This document shows, piece after piece, positions 17,615 to 26,203 of a DNA stretch of 64,000 bases. A model generated the notes under the pieces. It had not been told where the DNA came from, ran no database searches, and saw nothing but the letters and a program-made list of their open reading frames with translations. Made by a program: the position numbers and the translations under genes. The stretch's first letter is position 1. Every line of letters starts with the position of its first letter. The stretch is taken from the NCBI RefSeq assembly GCF_001625015.1, contig NZ_LVWJ02000011.1:126501-190500 (forward strand). Direction: 5' to 3'. The DNA is from Lewinella sp. 4G2. GTDB lineage: Bacteria; Bacteroidota; Bacteroidia; Chitinophagales; Saprospiraceae.

Positions 17615-19816
17615 ATGTTTAATTCTACTCTTCGTTTGTCGTTTACGGCGATACTGCTTGCCCTTTTCCTGGCACCCGCGGCAGCGCAAACTGATCATTC
17701 AGTGGCGCGGCAGTGGAACGAGCAGGTGTTGGAGGCAATCCGGAATGATTTTGCGCGGCCGACGGTGCACGCGCGGAATTTGTACCACATCTCGGCGGCG
17801 ATGTATGACTGTTGGAGTTTGGTGCACAAGAGTGGCACGCCGGCGCTGCTGAATAACGATGTTTTGCCGATCGATTACTGGTTGGTGCCGGACTACGGGG
17901 ACGTGGATGCTGCCGCGGACGAGGCCGTGAGTTTTGCGGCATACCGGATCCTGCGGCACCGATACATCGACTCACCTGGTGGGCGGGAGACGGTGAACAG
18001 CGCTAATGCCCTCATGCTCTTTTTGGGGTATAACCCGGGCAATACGAGTATGGATTATCGTTCCGGCGACCCCGCCGCGCTCGGTAATTACGTGGCGGAA
18101 CAGATCATTTCTTTCGGCCTGAGTGACGGCGCCAACGAGGCGAACCAGTACGCGAATTTGCGCTACCCCGCTCCTTTCAATCCGCCGCTACAATTCACGA
18201 ATGTGTTCTCGATTTTTCAATTGATGGACCCGACGCGGTGGCAATCGCTGCAGTTTCCGGGGACGGTCGTCGACCAATCCGGCAACGTCATCAGTGGCGG
18301 GCCACTGGATTTTCTGAGTGCGGAATGGGGCGAAGTGACGCCCTTCGCGATGGGCCCGGACGATCGGCGGCGGGTGAACCCCGATAATCAATTTGGTTCC
18401 TCATACATCTACCACGACCCCGGGCCACCCGCGCTGTTTACGCGGCAGGACACGAACGGGCTGGAAGAATACCGCTGGAATTTCTCCAAAGTACTGCACT
18501 GGTCATCGCACCTGGACCCGACTGACGGCGTGATGTGGGACATCTCCCCCGGCGCTCGTGGCAACCTCCAGAGGGACTTCCCGACGACCTTTGCCGAGTA
18601 CCGCGCTTTCTACCTGCCGGAAGGTGGCGTGGCGGGCTCGAACGGTCACGACGTAAATCCGGTGACGGGCCAGCCTTACCCGCCGAACGTCGTCCCGCGC
18701 GGCGATTACGCCCGGGTACTGGCGGAATTTTGGGCGGATGGACCCGACAGCGAAACCCCGCCCGGCCACTGGTTCGACATCTTTAACGGGGTGATGGACC
18801 ACCCGCTCTTCGAACGCAAACTCTACGGCCAGGGCGCCGAATTACCCGCCCTGGAATACGACGTGAAAGCCTACCTCACACTGGGTGGCGCGATGCACGA
18901 TGCGGCCATCAGCGCATGGTCCATTAAGGGCGCCTACGATTACATCCGGCCCATCTCCGCTATCCGATGGATGGCCAGCAACGGGCAGTGTACGGACCCG
19001 GACGGGGCCAACTACAGCATTTTTGGATTCAACCTGCAGGAGGGGTTGGTGGAACCTTTGACAGCTCCCGGCGAGCTACAAAACTCCAGCCTGTTGGCAC
19101 AGGTGCAGGCGCGGGGCTGGATCGGTCCGGATGCCATTAGCGACCCGGCTACCGACGTTGCCGGCGTGGCTTGGATCAACCCTACCCTCTGGTACCCCTA
19201 CCAACGGCCGAATTTCGTGACGCCCAGTTTTGCGGGCTACGTTTCCGGCCACTCAACCTTCAGCGCAGCGGCGGCCTCCGTACTGGAGGAGGTGACTGGT
19301 TCGGCTTACTTCCCCGGTGGCGTGGGTGAATTCATCGCGGAGAAAGATTCCTTCCTCGTATTTGAGCAGGGACCGAGCGTGACGGTGAAGTTGCAATGGG
19401 CGACCTACCGCGACGCCGCGAACGAGACTTCCCTAAGCCGCATCTGGGGTGGCATCCACCCGCCGGTCGACGATGCGCCGGGCCGCCGCGTTGGACTAAT
19501 CGTAGCGGACGACGCGATTGAGTTTGCGCGGGACTTGTTTGCGGAACCGATTACGAACGTCGGGGAGCCAACTGAGGAGAAAGAGGCGTTTACCGTTTAC
19601 CCTAATCCGGTGACGAGCGGAGACTTTATTCGTTTACGTGCTGGCGATGAGTCTATCGCCCGGAACGTCAATGTTGACCTGTTCAATGCGGTGGGTAAGC
19701 GAGTGCGAAGTTCGGTAATGAGTACGGCGGGGACGCTTTCTACTGAGGGGCTTGCTGCGGGGATGTATATCCTTAGTATTGAGGGGGAGGTGGCGGTTAA
19801 GGTTATAGTTAGGTAG
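17615..19816 (+). CDS. Secreted vanadium-haloperoxidase/PAP2-like protein, probable T9SS cargo
   Basis: The 733-residue product has a signal peptide (LSFTAILLALFLAPAAAQ). The PAP2/vanadium haloperoxidase pocket is complete: K-x6-RP in IKGAYDYIRPISA (~437), SGH in VSGHSTFSAA (~542), and SRxxGxHxxxD-like SRIWGGIHPPVDD (~607). These residues bind phosphate or vanadate; whether it halogenates is unknown. The last ~80 residues (VYPNPVTSGDFIRL, then a Gly-Met-Tyr-Ile-Leu strand) look like a type IX sorting domain. The gene ends in TAGT octad repeats, 19 bp from convergent rfbD. Confidence 0.88.
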   Translation: MFNSTLRLSFTAILLALFLAPAAAQTDHSVARQWNEQVLEAIRNDFARPTVHARNLYHISAAMYDCWSLVHKSGTPALLNNDVLPIDYWLVPDYGDVDAAADEAVSFAAYRILRHRYIDSPGGRETVNSANALMLFLGYNPGNTSMDYRSGDPAALGNYVAEQIISFGLSDGANEANQYANLRYPAPFNPPLQFTNVFSIFQLMDPTRWQSLQFPGTVVDQSGNVISGGPLDFLSAEWGEVTPFAMGPDDRRRVNPDNQFGSSYIYHDPGPPALFTRQDTNGLEEYRWNFSKVLHWSSHLDPTDGVMWDISPGARGNLQRDFPTTFAEYRAFYLPEGGVAGSNGHDVNPVTGQPYPPNVVPRGDYARVLAEFWADGPDSETPPGHWFDIFNGVMDHPLFERKLYGQGAELPALEYDVKAYLTLGGAMHDAAISAWSIKGAYDYIRPISAIRWMASNGQCTDPDGANYSIFGFNLQEGLVEPLTAPGELQNSSLLAQVQARGWIGPDAISDPATDVAGVAWINPTLWYPYQRPNFVTPSFAGYVSGHSTFSAAAASVLEEVTGSAYFPGGVGEFIAEKDSFLVFEQGPSVTVKLQWATYRDAANETSLSRIWGGIHPPVDDAPGRRVGLIVADDAIEFARDLFAEPITNVGEPTEEKEAFTVYPNPVTSGDFIRLRAGDESIARNVNVDLFNAVGKRVRSSVMSTAGTLSTEGLAAGMYILSIEGEVAVKVIVR

Positions 19817-19826
19817 TCGGGTAGTT
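19806..19826. repeat. 8-nt TAGTCGGG tandem units
   Basis: TAGTTAGG, TAGTCGGG and TAGTT recur at 8-nt spacing, overlapping the stop codon of the haloperoxidase-like gene. This is the reverse complement of the ACTACCCG units at 8815-8842. Confidence 0.5.
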
Positions 19827-19835
19827 ACTTGCTGG

Positions 19836-20696
19836 CTACAGCGTTTCCAACTTTACCAAACATTCTTTTAGAGCCTCCCGCCAATTTCTCGGTGGACCAG
19901 TGATCTCCGCAATCTTCGTGGTATCGAGTACCGAGTAGCTGGGGCGTTTTGCCGGCGTGGGGTACTGTTCGGTACGGATGGGGTTGAGGTGGCAATCCGT
20001 GCCGGATATTTCGAAGACGGCGTGGGCCAGATCGTACCAGCTCGCGACGCCGCTGTTGGAGAAGTTGTAGACGCCGGGTTCGGCTTTCGATTCCGCTAAT
20101 TTGATGGCGGCCGCGGCGAGATCGGCCGCGTAGGTGGGGCTGCCGATCTGGTCGGACACGATGCCGAGGGATTCTCTTTCCTTGCCGAGGCGGAGCATCG
20201 TCCGGACGAAATTGTGGCCGTATTCGGCGTAGACCCAACTGGTGCGGATGATGTAGGCGTCGGGGTGTTCCTTCATTACGGCGTTCTCCCCTTCCAGTTT
20301 GGTGCGGGCGTAGACGCTGGTACCCAACGTGCGGTCGCCTTCGCGGAGGGGGCGGTTGTAACCGTCATCGTAAACGTAATCCGTACTGAAGTGGACAAAG
20401 CCGATGTTGCGACCGTAGCAGGCGGAGGCTAATCTGGCGGCGCCATCCACGTTGACGGCGCGGCACTTGGCGGCCTCCGCTTCGGCGCGGTCGACGGCCG
20501 TGTAGGCAGCGGCGTTGAAACAGACATCGGGTTTAGCTTCGTCGAGGGCGGCACGGAGGTCGGCCGGTTTGGTGATGTCGAGCGTGGAGCGGTTGTAGGA
20601 GAAAATGCGGAGGTCGTCATCCGGAAAAGCGCGGGCGGCACCGATGAGTTTTTGGCCGAGTTGGCCGCCGCCGCCGCAGATCATAATTCTTTTCAT
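19836..20696 (-). CDS. rfbD: dTDP-4-dehydrorhamnose reductase
   Basis: It is an NAD(P)H-dependent reductase of the extended short-chain family, forming dTDP-L-rhamnose for surface polysaccharide. The 286-residue protein has an N-terminal nucleotide-binding loop (MICGGGGQLGQKL), FSTDYVYDDG around the catalytic Thr/Asp, YARTKLEGE with the Tyr-x3-Lys pair, and RTSWVYAEYGHNFVRTML. Length and motifs fit RfbD closely. No other rhamnose-pathway gene is adjacent; the nucleotidyltransferase at 33.4 kb is too far away to count as the same operon. Confidence 0.93.
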   Translation of the reverse strand: MKRIMICGGGGQLGQKLIGAARAFPDDDLRIFSYNRSTLDITKPADLRAALDEAKPDVCFNAAAYTAVDRAEAEAAKCRAVNVDGAARLASACYGRNIGFVHFSTDYVYDDGYNRPLREGDRTLGTSVYARTKLEGENAVMKEHPDAYIIRTSWVYAEYGHNFVRTMLRLGKERESLGIVSDQIGSPTYAADLAAAAIKLAESKAEPGVYNFSNSGVASWYDLAHAVFEISGTDCHLNPIRTEQYPTPAKRPSYSVLDTTKIAEITGPPRNWREALKECLVKLETL

Positions 20697-20939
20697 TCGT
20701 AAGGGATAGAAGTCGGTAGGTTGGTTGGCTGAGGTACCGGAAGAACGGGTGAGATAATGAATAGGTTAAGCGTAGGCGGTAGTTAGGGCTTGATACCGGC
20801 GAATGATTATTCGTGGTCCCCGAGAGCCTTCAATTAAGTACCGGACTTCGCAATAAATTTTGGTTATTTGTAGCCCTGGCTTTGGCGCGAGGTGGATGGC
20901 ATGACCTACCCGCTTCCCCGACCTTCCCCAGCACCGCGT

Positions 20940-23900
20940 ATGAACCCCGACCCCAAGAATGATGCCCTCCGCAAACACTACTACCGTCGCCTGCTGGCCA
21001 TCCGGGACAACGCGGCGTTCGATGCGGAAGACCGCGTCCGCGCGCTCAAGTTGCTGCACCTCGATCAGTTTGAGCAAGCGACGAAGGACGACAACTTTAA
21101 TTTCTCCACGACCTACGCCCGGATCTCCTACGCGGCGCATAAGTACGGCATCAATCCCCGGCACATCTTTCAGGAGCGGAAGTTCCGGACCCGCAAGATG
21201 CAGGACCTACCGACCGCCGAACGGGGCAAGAATATTTTTACCGGTTTCCGCGTCGCCATTGAACTGACGCGGGCGCTCTTCGGCGGGTCGGTACCGGAGG
21301 AGTGGACGAATTACCTCGACACCCCCTACCCTTTCCAGTACGCACGCCCGGAAGTAAAGGCCTTCCTTCCCTTCCTCCGGGTGGTCGCCGTTGACTTTGA
21401 TGAGGAGGAAGAGACCCTGACCGTCAAGGAAGAAGCCCGGCCGGAACGGACCTACGTCATCCCCTTTGGCAGCGAAGAAGTGACCAATAAAATGGTGGGG
21501 GAAGCCCTCGCCATTGTCCGCAAAGTCTGTGGGGTACCGGTCACGCTGAACCTCATCAACACCCAGCTGCGGGCCGGTGCGGCGCTGTACCCGGAGCAAA
21601 TTGTCGTCCACCCGGACTACCTGGTGGACGTCACTTCCGTCGCAGAGTCCTTCGACGGGCAGTCCTCCTACCAGCCCTGGACGGCGATGGCCAAGAAGTT
21701 CCTCCCCTACGAGCAGAAGCTACCCCTGATGCGGGGAAACCTCGTAAACTACTTCCTGGATAAACTGGTCGAAAATCCGGACGTGACCTTTAAACAGCTC
21801 ATCGAGACCATCTTCCAAATCCAGCCCCTCGGGCTCTGCCTGTACGAAGACCACGACATCCGCAAGCTGCTGGAGGACCTTAAGCACCACTATCTTTCCG
21901 TCCGCAAGTTCGTGAAGGAAAGTCTGGCCGGTATCAACGTGCAACGGGAGAATATCCTGCTGGAACCTTCCTTCCTCAGCCCGACGTACGGGGTGCAGGG
22001 GCGACTTGACGTCCTGCAGACGGCTGCTGAAGAAGGCGGGCAAACTACCATTGTCGAGCTGAAGACCAGCAAGCCCTGGAAGCAGAACAAGCACAAGATC
22101 AACCACACCAATTACATCCAGACGCTGCTCTACGATCTGATGGTGAACAAGGCCCTGGGCAAGGGGGCCAACGTGAGTAGTTACATCCTCTACAGTATTG
22201 ATTACGACAACGGCCTGAAGTACGCCCCACCGGAAAAGTTCCAAAAACTGGAGGCCATCGCCGCCCGCAACAAGCTCATCGGCGTCGAGATGCTCGTCGC
22301 CAAACTCGGTACGGACCCCGACGACGATCTCGCCCGGGCCACCACCAAACTCATCGGTCGCTTACGGCCCGCCCTCTTTCCCAACATGAGTGGCTTCTCC
22401 CTGCGGGACCACAACCACGTACTGGAGATCTTTGCTACCCTATCCGACCTGGAGAAGCGCTACTTCGGTGCCTATCTCGGCTTCATCGCCCGGGAGCAAC
22501 AGCTTTCCAAAACCGGTGAGCAAGGGCTGGATGGCATCAACGGCCTAGCCTCCCTCTGGCTCGATACCCGCGACGAAAAGATCGAGCGTTTCGAACTGCT
22601 GGACGGACTACGCTTCGACCATTATAATCCGGATGGCGCTACCCTTACGCTGCGGCGCCCGGAGGCGGATGAACGCCTCGTCAAGTTCAGAAAAGGTGAC
22701 CTCGTCGCCCTCTACGCCACCGCCGAGCAAACGGCGAGTCGGGAGGACGCCGTGCGGTCGCAGGTCCACAAGGGTTCCATTCTCTCGGTTTCGCCGACCA
22801 CGGTAGAGCTCCGCCTCCGCAGCCAGCAACTCAACGACCGGAGTTACCGGGGAGACGGCTACTGGAGTATCGAAAAGGACATCCTCGACAGCAGTTTCCG
22901 CAACCACTATAAAGGTCTCTTCACCTGGGCGACGGCGGGGCAACAGCTCCGTAACCAGTGGCTGGGGTTGGAAGCCCCCCGCCCCTCCGAACCCCTCCCC
23001 GATCCCATCGCGGATAGCCTGACCGACGAGCAAAATAAGATCCTGCAAAAGATCATTCCTGCCGAGGACTACTTCCTACTGTGGGGGCCTCCGGGTACGG
23101 GAAAGACGAGCAAAATGCTCCACCACCTTGTCAAGTATCTGCTAGATAATACCCAGGAAAGTCTCCTCCTCGTAGCCTACACCAACCGGGCCGTCGACGA
23201 GATCTGCGAGAGCATCGAATGCATCCTTACGCCGGAGGGTGAGCCCTTCACCAACTATATCCGAATCGGCAGTTCGTTGGGGGCTGGCGAGGCTTTCCGC
23301 GACCGTTTATTGAGTTCGCGGTCAGCAGCCGTAACGCGGCGCTCCGAGTTACGGGGCATGATCGAATCCACCCGCATTTTCGTGAGTACTGTGGCTAGTG
23401 TGGCCGGAAAAAACGATCTCTTCCAACTCAAGCAATTCGACCGGATCATCGTGGATGAAGCCAGTCAGATCCTGGAGCCATTGCTCGCTGGCCTACTCCC
23501 CCGCGCCAAAAAGGCGCTTCTCATCGGCGACCACAAACAGTTGCCGGCCGTCGTGCAACAGGGAGAATTCGGCACTGCCGTTCGCGACGAAAAACTTCGC
23601 GGCATCGGGCTCAAGAGCCTGGGTAATTCTCTCTTCGAACGCCTCTACCTCACCGCCAAGGAAAAAGGTTGGGATTGGGCCTACGACCAACTCAGCCACC
23701 AGGGGCGGATGCACCAGGACATCATGGCCTACCCCGCCGCCCATTTCTACCAGGGCGGGCTGCGGATCCTACCGGATAATATTGGCCATTCGCTGACTCA
23801 GCAACTCCCGCTCGCCCTCAGCTGCGCGCCGGATCTACCGGTGGGTGATATCCAGCGCCGGCTCACCGAAAGCCGTTTTCTGTTCATCCCTACGGACCGG

Positions 23901-24338
23901 GATGTGGACAATCCGGACCCGAAAGTCAATAGCCACGAGGCGAAAATGATGGTCTCGCTCATCCGCCAGTTCACCGCTTTGTACGCCGGCACCGACCAAC
24001 CCATTCAGCCGGACGACATCGGCATCATCACTCCCTACCGGGCCCAGATTGCGCACATCCGCCGTGCCCTCCACGAAGCAGATCTAAACGCGGATCATTA
24101 CCAGGTAGATACGGTGGAGCGGTACCAGGGGGGCGCTAAGCGCATCATCCTCATCTCCCTATGCACGAACGAGGATAATCAGATCAACATGCTTTCCCAG
24201 CTCAGCGATGAGGGGGTGGACCGAAAGCTGAACGTGGCCATCACGCGGGCGAAGGAGCATTTGGTGATGGTGGGGTGCCCGGATGTGTTGCGGCAGAGTG
24301 TGGTGTACTCACACTTGTTAAATTACTTGGAGGGTTGA
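20940..24338 (+). CDS. Dna2-like nuclease-helicase (PD-(D/E)XK plus SF1B helicase)
   Basis: I place the start at the ATG at 20940 (1132 residues); the frame also has an ATG 16 codons upstream. A PD-(D/E)XK nuclease domain shows GRLDVLQT (~353) and VELKTSKPW (~372). The superfamily 1B helicase follows: Walker A GPPGTGKTS (~714), DEASQILEP (~837), GDHKQLPAV, the motif V-like DTVERYQGGAKRI and LNVAITRAKEHLVMVG (~1097). This is the Dna2 order. The four cysteines that bind an Fe-S cluster in Dna2/Cas4 are not apparent. No defence-type partner gene is adjacent, so a DNA repair or replication role is the simplest view. Confidence 0.85.
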   Translation: MNPDPKNDALRKHYYRRLLAIRDNAAFDAEDRVRALKLLHLDQFEQATKDDNFNFSTTYARISYAAHKYGINPRHIFQERKFRTRKMQDLPTAERGKNIFTGFRVAIELTRALFGGSVPEEWTNYLDTPYPFQYARPEVKAFLPFLRVVAVDFDEEEETLTVKEEARPERTYVIPFGSEEVTNKMVGEALAIVRKVCGVPVTLNLINTQLRAGAALYPEQIVVHPDYLVDVTSVAESFDGQSSYQPWTAMAKKFLPYEQKLPLMRGNLVNYFLDKLVENPDVTFKQLIETIFQIQPLGLCLYEDHDIRKLLEDLKHHYLSVRKFVKESLAGINVQRENILLEPSFLSPTYGVQGRLDVLQTAAEEGGQTTIVELKTSKPWKQNKHKINHTNYIQTLLYDLMVNKALGKGANVSSYILYSIDYDNGLKYAPPEKFQKLEAIAARNKLIGVEMLVAKLGTDPDDDLARATTKLIGRLRPALFPNMSGFSLRDHNHVLEIFATLSDLEKRYFGAYLGFIAREQQLSKTGEQGLDGINGLASLWLDTRDEKIERFELLDGLRFDHYNPDGATLTLRRPEADERLVKFRKGDLVALYATAEQTASREDAVRSQVHKGSILSVSPTTVELRLRSQQLNDRSYRGDGYWSIEKDILDSSFRNHYKGLFTWATAGQQLRNQWLGLEAPRPSEPLPDPIADSLTDEQNKILQKIIPAEDYFLLWGPPGTGKTSKMLHHLVKYLLDNTQESLLLVAYTNRAVDEICESIECILTPEGEPFTNYIRIGSSLGAGEAFRDRLLSSRSAAVTRRSELRGMIESTRIFVSTVASVAGKNDLFQLKQFDRIIVDEASQILEPLLAGLLPRAKKALLIGDHKQLPAVVQQGEFGTAVRDEKLRGIGLKSLGNSLFERLYLTAKEKGWDWAYDQLSHQGRMHQDIMAYPAAHFYQGGLRILPDNIGHSLTQQLPLALSCAPDLPVGDIQRRLTESRFLFIPTDRDVDNPDPKVNSHEAKMMVSLIRQFTALYAGTDQPIQPDDIGIITPYRAQIAHIRRALHEADLNADHYQVDTVERYQGGAKRIILISLCTNEDNQINMLSQLSDEGVDRKLNVAITRAKEHLVMVGCPDVLRQSVVYSHLLNYLEG

Positions 24339-24359
24339 CTGTTTTCTGCAAGAAGCCAA

Positions 24360-24580
24360 GGAAGGAAAAGGAGGATAAGGGGGGCGGCACAGAATCAGCT
24401 TCGCTGGTGGTTTCGCAAAGGAGATTAAGGCGGAAGAGAGGATTGAGAAGCGTGTTACAGCGCGCTGTCGCGTCCTCCTTTTCCCTCTTATCCTTCTTTG
24501 TCGCCCCTAGGAAAACAACGTGCTGCAGCGTCCTCCTTTTCCCTATTATCCTCCCTTTTCGCCCCTCGGAAAACAGCGCT
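24360..24580. repeat. Inverted and direct polypurine/polypyrimidine repeats between convergent genes
   Basis: GGAAAAGGAGGATAAGGGG near 24364 is the inverse of CCTCCTTTTCCCTCTTATCC near 24474. The latter is followed by a second, direct copy near 24532 (CCTCCTTTTCCCTATTATCC). The two direct copies share a ~50-bp unit that also includes CGCCCCTMGGAAAACA. The region fills the gap between the helicase gene and DUF3810 and could form a long transcript hairpin. Confidence 0.7.
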
Positions 24581-25700
24581 ACTCCTTTCTCCGGTAGCCC
24601 TCCACCATCTGCACCACCGTCCCGTAATTCGCAATGCCGCCGTGCACGCCCTGGGTGCGGAGGTAAGCGTCGTAGGTGAGGTCGCGGACGACGGGGGCGA
24701 TGTCTTGGTACTTCGCGCCATTGGCGTAGATCGCGGCGAGGTCGTTGCGGATGCCAGGGTCCAGATTTTTGGCGCGCCAGGTGGTGTAGGCGTCGGGTTC
24801 GGCCTGGCGGAGGCGGCCGGCGATCTGGCGCCAGTAGGCCAATTTGAAGGCGTAGGCGAGGTAGGGGTCCTGCGCTTCTTTGCCGCCCAGCCAGGCCCAG
24901 AAGGTGCAGGCGCCTTCGCCACCTATCCCGTAGGCGTGGGCGAATTCGTGGGCCATCACGGCGGGCTTTTGCAGGTGGTAAAGACCGGCATCGATGTTGG
25001 CCTCGCCGGCCCAGGGCCAGTAGACGCCGGCGGTACTCCAGCGGAGCAAAATGCCTTGCGGTTTCAGTTGTCGGGCGCGGGGTTTACCCGGTGCGGGGTA
25101 GCCGTGTTGTGTAAACGCGTCTTGCATCAGGGCGCGGACGCGGGATTCCAGGTCAGTGGGTAAGGTGGTTGCCTCCAGCGCAGAAGTGTCGCTGGATATC
25201 CGGGACCTCAGTTGAGCGAGTTCGGCGGCTTCCGTGTGGACGCGGGTGCGGAGCTCCTCCAAGGTTGGTTGGTACCGTTCGAAACCAATTTGTTCCTCTG
25301 CCGGCAATCGACCGTAATTGAATCCCCAGGCCAACAGGAATACGCAGATCAACAGGGCTACCGCATTCCACAGACGGACACCCAGTGGCTTCCAGGCGGG
25401 TCTTCCGGCCTTTCTTGCCTTCTTCCATCGCACCAGCGACAGCGCCAAAAAAAGAATGACGGCCAGCCAAAAAACGTAGAAGAGGGGGATGGGTAACAGG
25501 GGCAAAGTGTAATCCCAAACCGACCGAAACGCGACGAAAAAGCCGCGGCTATAAACCGCCTCGATGGCAGCCGCGGGAAGGAGCCAACGCAGTAATAGCA
25601 AGACGAGAAGGAGGGCGGACGGGGCGTACCGGCGGAGGGTCACACGGAAAGGTTTTGGGTGTCGGGAAACGTCACTCCGCACGCGGGGCGGGTACGGCAT
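24579..25700 (-). CDS. DUF3810 family membrane protein with HExxH motif
   Basis: The 373-residue protein has three N-terminal membrane helices (~27-45, ~65-90, ~110-128) and then a large soluble part. The key feature is MAHEFAHAYGIGGEGACTFW, a zinc-metalloprotease HExxH motif near residue 251, with a downstream Glu that could be the third ligand. This arrangement is typical of DUF3810, widespread in Bacteroidetes and Firmicutes. The substrate is unknown. It is divergent from trxA. Near 25430-25446 the coding sequence contains a degenerate match to the dispersed 36-nt element. Confidence 0.8.
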   Translation of the reverse strand: MPYPPRVRSDVSRHPKPFRVTLRRYAPSALLLVLLLLRWLLPAAAIEAVYSRGFFVAFRSVWDYTLPLLPIPLFYVFWLAVILFLALSLVRWKKARKAGRPAWKPLGVRLWNAVALLICVFLLAWGFNYGRLPAEEQIGFERYQPTLEELRTRVHTEAAELAQLRSRISSDTSALEATTLPTDLESRVRALMQDAFTQHGYPAPGKPRARQLKPQGILLRWSTAGVYWPWAGEANIDAGLYHLQKPAVMAHEFAHAYGIGGEGACTFWAWLGGKEAQDPYLAYAFKLAYWRQIAGRLRQAEPDAYTTWRAKNLDPGIRNDLAAIYANGAKYQDIAPVVRDLTYDAYLRTQGVHGGIANYGTVVQMVEGYRRKE

Positions 25701-25770
25701 TAAACTATGATTATTGCCGGAGTGTTGTATCCCCGTGCAAATCGCGCAACGAACATAAAACTCCTCTATA

Positions 25771-26097
25771 ATGGCTTTTGAACTAACCGACGCAAACTAC
25801 CAGGAAAACGTAATCGATAAAGGCGGCGTAGCGCTCGTCGACTTCTGGGCGGAATGGTGTGGCCCCTGCCGCATGATCGGCCCCGTTGTTGAAGAACTCG
25901 CCACCGAATACGAAGGCAAAGCCCTCATCGGTAAGGTTGACGTCGACGAAAACTCCGAACTCAGCGCCAAGTACGGCGTACGCTCCATCCCCACCATCCT
26001 CATCATTAAGGACGGCGAAGTGGTGGACAAGCACGTAGGCGTAGCCACCAAGGCCGCCCTCGCGGAGAAGATCGAAGCCCAACTCGCGGCCGTCTAA
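25771..26097 (+). CDS. trxA: Thioredoxin
   Basis: This is the cytoplasmic disulfide reductase (108 residues) with the active site WCGPCRM, the preceding VDFWAEW strand and the cis-proline region RSIPTILIIKDGE. It has full length and no signal peptide. It stands as a single gene with its own terminator at 26143-26177. Confidence 0.97.
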   Translation: MAFELTDANYQENVIDKGGVALVDFWAEWCGPCRMIGPVVEELATEYEGKALIGKVDVDENSELSAKYGVRSIPTILIIKDGEVVDKHVGVATKAALAEKIEAQLAAV

Positions 26098-26142
26098 GGC
26101 AGCTATAATTGTAGCCCTGTCCCAACGGGACCGCACCAAAGG

Positions 26143-26177
26143 AAAGCCCCGATACTGCAAAGTGTCGGGGCTTTTTT
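26143..26177 (+). terminator. Rho-independent terminator after trxA
   Basis: AAGCCCCGATAC and GTGTCGGGGCTT form a strong 12-bp stem (one G-T pair) with a short loop, followed by seven T residues. Confidence 0.92.
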
Positions 26178-26203
26178 TGTGATCTTCACGAAAAACTATT
26201 GTG

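Noticed and set aside
20940..24338. Defence island centred on the nuclease-helicase
   Set aside because: The flanking genes are housekeeping or unrelated; no methylase, toxin, reverse transcriptase or integrase is present.
25410..25446. Further copy of the dispersed 36-nt element inside the DUF3810 gene
   Set aside because: The core has at least two changes and the tail is weak. It codes for an ordinary membrane-exit segment, so I could not separate it from chance and did not count it among the firm copies.
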